Origin: Terebella lapidaria
Lineage: Eukaryota > Annelida > Polychaeta > Terebellida > Terebellidae
Assembly (NCBI GenBank): GCA_949152475.1
Contig: OX424564.1
Span: forward strand, 1,426,001 to 1,490,000
Direction of reading: 5' to 3'
DNA: 64,000 bases
Shown: positions 52,126 to 62,255 of the stretch, piece by piece
Layout of the letters: the number at the start of each line of letters is the position of its first letter
Numbering within the stretch: the stretch's first letter is position 1
The notes under the pieces: generated by a model
What the model was told of the DNA's origin: nothing
The model's input: the letters and a program-made list of their open reading frames with translations, nothing else
The model's database searches: none
Made by a program: the position numbers and the translations under genes

Positions 52126-53545
52126 TAGGTTACCGGACCTTTGGCCCGATAGCCTATTGCCGTGGCGTTGCGTCCGTCGTCGTCGTCCGTCTACATTTTT
52201 ATCTTTAAAGTTTACAGTGTGGATTTTTCTGAAATTTTGCACAAAAGTGCCTGAAAATATTTCGAGAGGGAGGTATTTTTAATTTGTTTGAGTTTCGCTT
52301 TTTTTTTTCAAAATGGTGGTCGTTTTCGTCAAAAAATGGCCAATTTTGAACTTTGACGGCCGTTTTCTCAAAATCTTTTCAGTAACTTTTTTTTCTTATT
52401 GATGCATTACACTCCTCATATGTACCCCTGTGACATGTATAAGTTTCGTTGCCCTTGAATCGCTCGAAGTGGGCCATTTTGGGCCCAACCTCGGCCCAAA
52501 TGGTACTTTCCCATGTTAAATTCTCCTATGCTTTATAATGAGGCACATTTTTCCGACAATCTCACTTAATATTGAGATTAGAGATTAGGAATCAATTGCA
52601 GACATATAGGAAATGATATATGCTGAATATTCTCATGATCTTGAATTTGACCTTTGACCTGATTTTCAAGGTCAGAGCACAGAATGGCACAGAATGGAAT
52701 ATCTCGCTTATTAACGACTTTACAGCTTAGGAATCAATTGTGCACATATAGGAAATGATATATTATGAATATTGTCGTGACCTTCAATTTGACCTTTGAC
52801 CTAATTTTCAAGGTCACATGACAAAATGGCTAATATATAGCTCATTATCGACTTTACTGCCTAGGAATCATAGTGAACATATAGAGAATGATATATGCTG
52901 AATATTCTGGTGACCTTGAATTTGTCCTTTGACCTCATTTTCAAGATCAGCGAACAAAATGGTTAATATCTCGCTTATTAATGACTTTACAGCCTAGGAA
53001 TCAATTGTGAACATATAGGAAATGATATATGCTGAATATTGTAGTGACCTTGAATTTGACCTTTGAACTCATTTTCAAAGTCAAAGAACAAAATGGTTAA
53101 TAGCTCCCTTATTATCGACTTTACAGCTTACGAATCATAGTGAACATATAGGAAATCATATATGCTGAATATTCTGGTGACCTTGAATTTGACTTGTGAC
53201 CTCATTTTCAAGGTCAGAGAACAAAATGGCTAATATCTGGCTTATTATCGACTTCATAGCTTAGTAATCCATAGTGAACATATAGGGAATGATATATACT
53301 GAATATTCTGATGATTTTGAAGTTGACATTTGAACCTATTTTCCAGGTCAGATCACAAAATGGCTAATATCTGGCTTATTACCAACTTTATAGCTTAGGA
53401 ATCAGTTGTGGACATACTATAAAAGATATATGCTGGATATTCTCGTGACCTTGAATTGACCAATGACCTTATTTTTGAGGTCATGGGACAAAGTGCTAAT
53501 ATCTGAAATATATATTGTCCGGTACCTTTCTTAGCCCTTGGCTAA
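52126..53545 (-). mobile_element. tandem-core, hairpin-ended element, copy C
   Basis: The same element as A and B in reverse. The 3' hairpin (AGGTTACCGGACC...GATAGCC) is at 52,126-52,155, next to a (GTC)n-type tract. The unique stretch (CCTATGCTTTATAATG) is at 52,525. Seven to eight monomers follow, and the 5' end with ATTGTCCGGTACC and TTAGCCCTTGGCTAA is at 53,516-53,545. It inserted in a T-run. It is the least interrupted copy in the window. Confidence 0.8.
52565..53510 (-). repeat. satellite array of copy C, seven to eight monomers
   Basis: Monomers of about 130 bp with TTGACCTTTGACCTCATTTT and CTTAGGAATCA-type words, more diverged than those of copies A and B. Confidence 0.9.
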
Positions 53546-54013
53546 TTTTTAAATAGTCTACTATATTACTCCCCAGATGAAAAACACATGAATTATTGTG
53601 AGAAAGTTTTCTTATTGGGGAAGAAAGAGACGTTTGACATGTCTCTGGGGTTTTTTTCCCACTCCGTCACGAATGTTAATAATTATGCAAAGCACTGTAC
53701 CGGCTTCTGGTAGGTTGGCGGGAAATTACAAATTGAATGCAGATAGAAAGCATGCTTTCTTAAAATTGCAAGATTTATTGTTAATTTATGAAGCGGTAGA
53801 CCTCAACAGCTCCACTCCGTCACAGGATTTACCTCCAGGTAATGTACAATGCTATTTTTTGTTTGTCATGATGATAAGCATGTAAAACACTATCTCTTTG
53901 CATGTAAAGTGGGCGATAATAGATGTACTTTAACAGTTCATGATGCCAAAAGACACCACACATTTCCACTCCGCATTGTGACGGAGTGGAATATATATAT
54001 TCCTGAATGGCAT

Positions 54014-54510
54014 ATTAGGTTACTGGTCTGATAATCTATTGAAATGACCTTGCATCCATTCCAGTGTTTCACTGTCATCGTCCGTTGTCCGTCCACATTT
54101 TTATCTTCAAAGTTTAAAGGCGAATCTTTGTTCGAAAGGCGAAATCAATGTTCAGTTCTGATATTTTTTTTTATTTCAGAATATATAATAGGGGTTAATC
54201 TTAACATCACACCTGAACTGAAATGCGTAAAATTGGTCTCTACAGACAAACGGTTGAAGATAGAGCTTTTGTTTGTATATATCATGTATATAGGAAGTCA
54301 CATACGACACTCCTAATGACAACCTTAAACTTGACTTTAGGTGACCTCGAGTTAGTAATGCGTAGAAGGGTATTTGCAGACGAAACTATTATAAATAGAA
54401 CTACATATGATATTTTTGGTGATATTGAATTTGACCTCAGCTTACCTTTTTTGGTGACATTGAATTTGACCTCAGCTCACCTTAGGTGACTTTGACTGTT
54501 AATTCTCAAA
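54014..54510 (-). mobile_element. hairpin-ended element, copy E, partial
   Basis: AGGTTACTGGTCTGATAATC, then CCTTGCATCC and CGTCCGTTGTCCGTCCACAT are the decayed 3' end of the same family as copies A-C, reversed. The stretch beyond has two copies of GATATTGAATTTGACCTCAG-like words rather than full satellite monomers. Confidence 0.6.
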
Positions 54511-54539
54511 TTCATATGTCATCAAAATTGTTCAGTAAC

Positions 54540-56230
54540 ATATAGCGCTGGCTCCGACGTGTTGCAAAGGGACAAGTAAAGAAATCAAAGGATCTGACAA
54601 ACAGAGAGAGGAGAAAACAAAGGAAAATATGAAGGCAGTAAAAAAGGAAACAGAAAGAAACTGCGTTATCTCTACTTACACCACCACAGTCACCAACATC
54701 AGAACCGAAAGGTCATGGAAGTCGCCAATATCGACAAGGGCAGGCACAGCGACGAAGACATATCCAAAGACTGAGAAGAGACTATGATAATTTGAAAGAA
54801 AAGCTGAAAGAAGAAAAACGCCGCAGTGAAAGATACAGAAAAAAAGATGGTCGAGACTGACCTCAAACAACGAAAATGCACTAACCATGGCTCTTCTTCG
54901 TCAGAGTTATTCAGCTGTGAGGAAAGTGTTGCTTTTTCACACTGTCCTGTCCGATCAAATGAAGGAACGCTACAGGAAAGCCAAATCAGAGCGTCTCAAG
55001 AACATCTACACCAGACTGTTCTGTGGAAATCTCTTGGCAAAATACAAGTTCACTAATCTTGTGAAGTCTGAATTCGGGATTGGTACAAAGCGCATGAAGG
55101 CACCACTTCTCCAAGCAACGCCGTTTGAAGAAACTGGTTGAGGACTTCTTTTGCTCGGATGAGGCATCCCGAACTATGGCTGACAAGAAAGAGACCATAA
55201 CCAGACAGAAGATAAAAAACAGAAACGCTTGCTGTCTGACACACTCCTAGTCCTACATGAGCGATTCACCAAGGCATATCCTGAACATCCTTTGAGTTAC
55301 TCTTTATTCTGCCGCCTTCGTCCATTCTGGGTTGTTCCTCCATCTGCAAAGTACAGAGAAACATGTATGTGTACGACCCATGAAAACCTGCAGTTAATGT
55401 TCAACAAACTTCATTCTCTCAAGGTGATTTCTCACCAGTTGAACATGCAGCATCAGTTTGACTACTACCGGGATATTAGAAACAGCTTGTCAGACAAAGA
55501 GGCACTCATTCATGTTGACTTTTCTGAGAATTATCAGGCGAAATCATCAAAAGAAGTCCAAAGTGCACATTTTGGAGCTCCACACAGGCAGAGTCTCCAC
55601 ACGGGAATCTAATTCATTGGGACTCAGATGCAGAAAACATTTTGCACAATTTCTGACCACACCAACCACAGTCCTGGTGCCATATGGATGCACTTGAAGC
55701 CAATTCTCACAGAAATTAAGAAGAATACTGAAGTTGAACATCTCATATTTTTCAGTGGTGGGCCATCAAGTCAATACAAGCAAAAGCTCAATTTCTTCTT
55801 GCTTGCAAATTTCCATAACAATTTGGGTTCAAAAGCATTGGATGGAACTTTCACGAATCTAGCCACGGTAAGGGCGTTCAAGACGGAATTGGAGCCACAA
55901 TCAAGAGACTTGCTGATGCGAGCGTCTTCCATGGCACTGACGTTGAGAATGCAACGGCACTAATGAAGTCAGTCGACAGTTCAATTCAAATGTATTTGGT
56001 AGACGAGCTATCCATCACTGAAAGTATGACAGAGGTCATGAAGTACAAACTAACGCCAATACCAAACACCGTGAAAATTCACCACATTATAACTACCACC
56101 AAAAATGAACTACACTGCAGAGATCTCAGCTGCTTGTGCAAACGTCCACTGTGTGACTGCTACTGTCCACGTCAGTTCAAATTCAAGGAACATTTTCACT
56201 CATCCATCTGGTGTGAGGAAAGCAGTAGAG
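54540..56230 (+). pseudogene. DDE-type transposase of the OTU-bearing transposon
   Basis: Basic N-terminus (WLRRVAKGQVKKSKDLTNRE), an LLTPPQSP linker, and a coiled coil. A core follows: KAYPEHPLSYSLFCRLRPFW, CMCTTHENLQLM, HVDFSENYQAKSSKEVQSAH (first acidic residue), HLIFFSGGPSSQYKQKLNFF (where an Asp is expected and Gly is found), and WNFHESSHGKGVQDGIGATI (likely catalytic Glu). Cys-rich LHCRDLSCLCKRPLCDC comes near the end. Several frame changes (near 54,860, 55,140, 55,610 and 55,850) and the D-to-G change make it inactive. The family is an invertebrate transposase I recognise by pattern but cannot name with certainty. Confidence 0.75.
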
Positions 56231-56322
56231 ATCAAATGTCGCTACCAAGTCGATGAGAGTATTTCGCATGTGCTCTGCTGAAGCTTTCAAGTTGCAAGAC
56301 TTTCAATGAGCTTAATGACCTT

Positions 56323-57330
56323 GTGAGAATCATTGAAAAAGAAATGACCACAAATAAAATGCCAGACGAGCCAGCTTGCCTGGAACCGATGTTGCCGAAT
56401 GATGAAGTTCCTGGTGATGGCGACTGTCTTCCACATTCCGCCAGCTTGCTCTTGTTCGGGCATGTGAACAACCACGATGAAATTCGTGCAAGGATAGTCC
56501 TGGAACTCATACTCCATCGAATAGAATATTGTGACCCGAAGTACCTGTCAAGGGGCATGACACTGTCTGCAAAACGGAAGAAACAACTGGCCGCCAACTA
56601 CGCCATGTACTCTGGATACTACGACCCATCATCACAAAAACTAACACCTGAAACTATTCGTGAAGTCTCCCAAAATGAAGTGCTCCATGTGGCGCATTCA
56701 GGTTGTTACAGAGGCATTTTGCAGATGATGGCACTTGCAAGCATGTTCCGCAGGCCAGTTCATTCTGTATATCCCAATCTTGGAAACAATAATGTTCGAG
56801 GTGATATCAACAGGCATATACTACCGATAACTGAACTCCTCACAGACGACCCTCTTCACATCATGTGGACATCTACAAGGTTACCGGATGCTGAAAGTGA
56901 ACATTTTGTCCCAAATCACTTTGTTCCCTTGTTGATACGTGTTCAGGACTCAGAACTAACCTCGTATCTCAACCAACATATTATTGTTCAGTACGAAGAA
57001 GACTTCTATGTCTTCTATGTTCAGTACGAAGACTATGACACTATTTGTTTCTATCGCAAAATGTTGTGTTTTGCGTTTGTTATTGGAATCATCAAATAGT
57101 AATAGATTGATACTTACATTCTACACAGGACTTGTTGTGGACGATGACGATGTGGAAGTGATGTGCATGCATAGGATTGGAGCGAATCGATTCTACTGGC
57201 CACCAATGAAAGATGTGTGTTGTATACAAAAGTCAAGGTCAAGGCAGTCATTCCAGAACCAGCAGCGGTAACTGGACGACACAAGCAAGTGGAATGGTCC
57301 ACAATATGGAACAATCTGATGAAGTTGTGA
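56323..57330 (+). pseudogene. OTU/vertnin-like cysteine protease ORF of the transposon
   Basis: 258 codons are open to 57,099. The OTU-type nucleophile box is at about residues 29-38 (VPGDGDCLPHSAS, Cys in GDGDC), followed by a helix EIRARIVLELILHRIEY. The His end is HFVPNHFVPLLI near residue 205. The normal C-terminus (DVEVMCMHRIGANRFYWPPM, KAVIPEPAAVTGRHKQVE) resumes at about 57,126 after a minus-strand R1 repeat, so the insertion cut the gene. OTU proteins are deubiquitinase-like proteases; several transposon families carry one, function unknown. The residues needed for a Cys-His pair are present. Confidence 0.75.
57045..57125 (-). repeat. repeat R1, short copy in the OTU gene
   Basis: Reverse complement of the first 80 bases of R1 (starts GTAAGTATCAATCTATTACT on the minus strand). 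It interrupts the OTU-like ORF near its end. Confidence 0.8.
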
Positions 57331-58248
57331 ACTTATGATCAGTTCAAAATGTAGGATGTTTGCGCTGTTCTTTCACATCACAGTATTGCATATTGTTGTG
57401 AACATCAGGTGAGCATATCGACACATATACTACATGTTGTTTACCTACCTTGACCAAAATGTCTTATGTTCGTTTTCCAAATTGCACTTGATTGCTGCCT
57501 ACTGCTAATACTAGTATTGGGGCTGTAAATGATGTATTTTTGTGGGTCTAAAACCTGGTGACAACCCAAGTGTTGTTGAAATGAGTTGTGTACATGTAAT
57601 TATCAATAGATAAAAATAAATTTTAGCAGTTTAAAAGGCTTGTATGCGATTTAAGCGTGTTTCTATTCTATCCTGCACATACATATTACCCGTGTGTACT
57701 ATATCCACTCCGTCACTATTTTTCAACTCCGCCACATTCATGATTCAACTCCGTCACGGGGACATTTATGCATAAAAGTATAAGTTATTAACAACAAACA
57801 TTCGAATAAACTTTATATTCTATAAATATTATATATATTTGAAGCATTTGAAAAATGTAAGTATCAATGTTACGCACAGTTTTTCTGGTGTGTATTGGAA
57901 TTAGGTGCGCTTTCACAAATAAACCAGTCATCCATGTTGGGCAAATTACCCTGCCAGACAGAACATCATACTTTTTGAGCTATTTTTGTTTGTTTATCAA
58001 ATACAAGGACAAATGGTTCCACTGATTCCTATGAGAATAATACGCTGTTCGATTCCTTTCTTTGCCACACAATGTATAGTTTGACTGTGACGGAGTGGAA
58101 ATTTGGTATATAGTTTTTACTAGGAAGGCAAACTTCATGTCACAATTTTTTCAATGTGCATGAGAATTAGGCTCGGTCAGATTATTATCATAACCATATA
58201 TATGCTAATAAATGCCAACGACACCCTCTTTTAAGCAAAAAGTGTTAT
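57331..58248. other. 3' flank of the transposon
   Basis: No gene. Holds the four right-hand CCACTCCGTCAC copies (57,704-58,099) and otherwise AT-rich sequence with a decayed start of R1 near 57,857 (ATGTAAGTATCAATG). Confidence 0.6.
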
Positions 58249-59190
58249 TTATTTTTGAGTTTGAGTCACACCGGGAACGCTCCTATTTGGTAGAATGACC
58301 GATATAAGGCAAATAACTTGGGAGATAAAATTCCACCCTGACGGACACCGTTTTGAGTAAAAAATGCAGAACAAGTAACTGAACCCCATTTGACACAAAA
58401 CACTGTACCAATAACACAAAAGTCGGACAATCAACGACGGGACACCCCGTTCGGATATTTCTAACCAATAGGCATCAACATAAGAAGTGAAAACTGTGCT
58501 ACCATGACAACGATAATATTCTATGACACTTTTCAGTGTATGAACAGACATGTCAGTCCCATATCACGCTCAAAACCAAACTGATAATCAGTAGTAACAA
58601 AGATTTTCTATACCAATGTAAGTATCATTCTATCACCACCAATACAGTTCCAGAATGAAAGTGCACTCAGGCTAAAACGGAAGCGAACATTTGAACAGTG
58701 TCGATCCTGGTGGTGAGACTGAAAGTTGACGTATCCCCAAGAGTGACGGCGGTTTTTATTCATGAAAAGACGCTTTGGTGACAGATATTCATTCATAAAA
58801 AGGAAAATGTAGTAATTCCTCAGTCTGACCGCTAGGGGAATTGTTCACTTCCGTTTTGGCCTGAGTGGACTATCATGGTATAGAAAATCTTTGGTAGTAA
58901 TCAAATCAATCAATCAAATCCAACAGAATAAGCTCAAATATCTTTGAGGTTGAGGTGAGTGTAGATCTATGGGCCTATAATTAGATTTGTCGCAGATATT
59001 GCTGGTCTTATTTTTACCAATGGGACAATAATGGTTTTCAAAAGTACACTTGGCAGATAACCATGCGACATACAAGAAGTGAATAACATTGACAACAATA
59101 CCGATATAGAGTCATGAGCATGGATAAAGTTCTCTGCAGCCAACAAATCATGACCTACCGCGCTTTTGGCGTAACCCTGTAAGCACAATT
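58249..59190 (-). pseudogene. LINE reverse transcriptase fragment, interrupted by a foldback element
   Basis: The part at 59,190-58,900 reads IHVHDSISVLLSMLF-like sequence, SHGYLPSVLLKTIIVPLVK and NICDKSNYRPI. After the foldback insertion (58,588-58,899) it continues TDYQFGFERDMG, SVHTLKSVIEYY, FTSYVDA and, in another frame, NGVRQGGILSP. The stretch SKAFDxxNH between SYVDA and the following RGVPSLIVRLLCYWYS is missing, a small deletion in the catalytic palm. It stops near 58,249. A different LINE family from the one to its right. Confidence 0.75.
58588..58899. mobile_element. 310-bp foldback MITE
   Basis: Outer arms AAAGATTTTCTATACCA and its reverse (58,875-58,893). Inner arms GCACTCAGGCTAAAACGGAA and the reverse of TCCACTCAGGCCAAAACGGA. 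The left arm carries about 40 extra bases that match the start of R1 (GTAAGTATCATTCTATCACC). It splits a LINE whose frame reads on across it. Confidence 0.8.
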
Positions 59191-59763
59191 AGTTAAATTC
59201 ACGCATGCGCATTGCACTATAGGGCACGGTATGATTGTGTTCACCCTCATGCTCGTAAGGTCTATAGGCCGCAGATCATTTAGCCGACATCTTGCTTGTT
59301 TGTTGCTTTGAAAGTCATAAGTCATAAGTAGTTTATTCACCCGACATAAACATATTTACATGGGTGGGGAAATGAAACCACAAGGCTTATTTTAAAATAA
59401 ATATTGACATAATTAAAATACATACATGGAGATATCCAACGTGAGCATCATAGAACAACACACAATTTTGTACTAATTGACATGAAACACAGCTATGTGA
59501 TATTTTGACAAGTGATCAGATGGTTTTTCAGTTTTGATTTGAAAGCATATAGTGTTCTACTACCTCTGATATTACTTGGAATGTTATTCCAGATCTTTGG
59601 ACCATGTATTTTCACATCGAAAGAAGATATTAAAGATCTACACTCATTTGACCTGTAGTTGCTTTTTTGTCTTTTATCGTACATGTGATTGAAGTCATTT
59701 CTTGAAAAAAATACAGAATAAAACATTGGCAGTTTATTCTGACTAAACTTGAACATAAGTATG

Positions 59764-60598
59764 TGTGACCAAGCATCTCGTGTAATTATTTCATTGATTT
59801 CCAGCAAGCGTTTGAACGGTGCATTTTGATACTCGCGAATACACGGAGCGTTATGATCGCTAATCGATATTGACCGTCGATTGAATATTCATATCTTGTA
59901 CGTGATCGTATTGCGCAATAATTATATTCCGTCCGAAATATTTATACTGACGCATAGTATCCGGCTGATATTATTTAATATTAACTCATACATAGTTAAT
60001 ACACATTATTAACAGTTATATTGAAAAACTAGATCATTCGCATTTCCTCGCCATGGTTACATGCTTTCATTGACCAATGACCTGACTGGACGCTGTGACC
60101 ACTGTGACGTCAATAATTTACTGGTACTCTCGTGGTCAGTCTATCACGAGCGGTCCACTTGGACAGACGGGACAGTACAGGAGTTGGGGGAAGTGTATGT
60201 ATTCATATATTTTTATTATTCGAAATTATTCTGAAATTCATGGGCTTGTATGCACATTAGTTGAACCAATTTGCAATTTAATTATTCAGTTGGTGTGATT
60301 TATCTGTGGGACGGCCCGTGCTTATGAAGGGGCATGTATTACCATAAAATGGTGATATTCTCACGGGGTATGTGTTAGCCATGAATTCTCCATTATTGAT
60401 AAATTATTGATATATTACTTTGGTGAAATAGCAATTGCTGATTGATGAATTGTGTGGAAATACAGTGTAATTTAATTCCAGATTATTATTTTCATGCTGC
60501 AATATTTTATTTGTTTTATTTTTTGCCTATATATTTTATATATATTTGTTTTAGGATTTTGTTAATAAATAAAAGTCGTTCGAGCCTACTTCGCTTTA
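59764..60598. mobile_element. 835-bp insertion in the LINE, class unknown
   Basis: TATG lies on both sides (59,760-59,763 and 60,599-60,602), and the LINE protein reads on across it as FTGI|LMFKF. The insert begins TGTGACCAAG and ends CGCTTTA, without inverted ends. AATAAATAAA near 60,570 suggests a 3' processing signal. It may be a lone LTR or another short retroelement. Confidence 0.6.
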
Positions 60599-61612
60599 TA
60601 TGCCCGTAAAATATGAATACAACGAATCAAACTTTAAAATCCTACAGTTAAGAAATAAGTTGTTTGTATGCGCCCTGTATTCGGAAAAAAGTTATTAGTC
60701 GAACAATTTTCTTCTGTAGCAATAAAATTGAGTTGGTATTTCTATTGTAAGAACGAACCCATACAACGATACAATATGATAAAACCAAGGCATTGTATAT
60801 AGTTATAAGTGTATCTGTAAATAGCTTGTGCCTTGACTTGTACAAAATACCAATGCTTTTGGAAACTTTAGCTTTGATGTTTCTGGAATGGGAATCCAAG
60901 TTCAATTTGTCGTCTATCATGACGCTTGAAAATTTGGTTTCGAGGGTTATTTCTATTCGATTACCATTATTAAACATGTCCTTATTGTTTCGAAAGAGTC
61001 GACTTCTAGGTGAAAATATCATACATTTAGTTTTACTCACATTCAATGAGAGCTTATTCGCCTTGAACCATTCATCAATTTTCATGACCTCGCGATTCAT
61101 GACATTGATGGCATCGTCGAGTGTAGTATTTGAGGAGAATATATATTCGTATCATCGGCGTACAAGATCATATACAAGAGATCAGATATATTAACAATAT
61201 CATTAATATAAACGATAAACAGTAATGGTCCGAGTATGCTGCCTTGCGGCACCCCACATTTGCTATCACAATTCTCTGATTTGGTGTTGTTGAAATATAC
61301 GTACTGTTTTCCGTCGGAGAGATAATCAATCCATATGCATTTCCCCTTATCCCATAATGATGAAGTTTGGTGAGTAAGATATGGTGATCCAGCGTATCAA
61401 ACGCTTTCGACAAATCAATGAAAAGTCCCACCGTATATTTATTTGCTTCCATTGCAGAATGCAGTTTATCGACGAGTAAATGGAGGGCCATGTAAGAAGA
61501 CTTCCCTCTCTGAAATCCGAACTGGAAATCATTGATAATGTTGTGCTTTTCGAAATAAAATATCATGCGATTATATACAATTTTTTCAAATATTTTAGAT
61601 ATGACGGGTAAA

Positions 61613-62255
61613 ACTCTGATTTTTCTAACTCGTTTACACCGTTTTTTGCCGATATCTTTGCGACGTTTATTGGTATCGTATTGTAACTTGGCATACTTCA
61701 CCTGGAGATCAAACGGCATTTTTCTGCAAACTTTCAGACTTCTGCTCATAGAACTGTGAGAGTTAGCAATCTACTGCAATGATAAATTTTCCCTGAAATC
61801 CTGTCGTTTGCATGTCAACAAATATTGTTTTCCTCTGGCACGTGATGGGCGATTCTGTTCCGATAATTTGCATAGGGGCGAGGGTTAGGATTCGGGACCG
61901 CCCACGCAGGTAAACTGATTCGGAATTACTCGCACGTGCAGGCACCTTGACGACAACTGACAACCCGATCCCCCTATTATGACTAATTTGAACTTGCCCA
62001 TTTGGATTCCGTCATCAGTTATCAAGAACCAAGCAAATATGTCGGCGCCCATGGTTCGAGCAAATCCTCGCTTAAATAAAATTTTTGTGTTTTGAAAGAA
62101 ACAGATAGCGTTCCGGAAGACAGGTTTGTATACATTAATTGCCGTTTGTATCACAGATATGCAATATTCAGTTGATTAGTTCGCTCGAAGTAACTTGACT
62201 GAACTAAAGGCAAAAAACGGTGTAAACGAGTTAAAAAAATCAGAGTATAGTTTTT
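61613..62255. mobile_element. 643-bp TIR element in the LINE reverse transcriptase
   Basis: The ends ACTCTGATTTTTCTAACTCG and (reversed) ACTCTGATTTTTTTAACTCG continue alike into TTTACACCGTTTTTTGCC, a TIR of about 38 bp with one mismatch. It splits the LINE between NYR-like and VLPVISK sequence. A minus-strand frame near 61,650-61,750 (KMPFDLQVKYAKLQYDTNKR) looks coding-like but is unrecognised. Confidence 0.85.

Larger units (their letters stand above)
53650..58110 (+). mobile_element. DNA transposon with transposase, OTU-like protease and terminal motif arrays
   Basis: Two genes (54,540-56,230 and 56,323-57,330) are flanked by copies of CCACTCCGTCAC: left at 53,658, 53,812 and a facing pair at 53,965-53,990; right at 57,704, 57,724 (one change), 57,746, and reversed at 58,087. 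The word is not seen elsewhere in the window. True terminal inverted repeats and a target duplication could not be fixed, so the borders are approximate. A hairpin-ended element end (54,014-54,510) lies in the left flank. Confidence 0.7.

Noticed and set aside
54676-54888. Hydrophobic minus-strand ORFs near the transposase start
   Set aside because: They are antisense to the Lys/Arg-rich N-terminus and coiled coil of the transposase, which forces Phe/Leu/Ser codons on the other strand.
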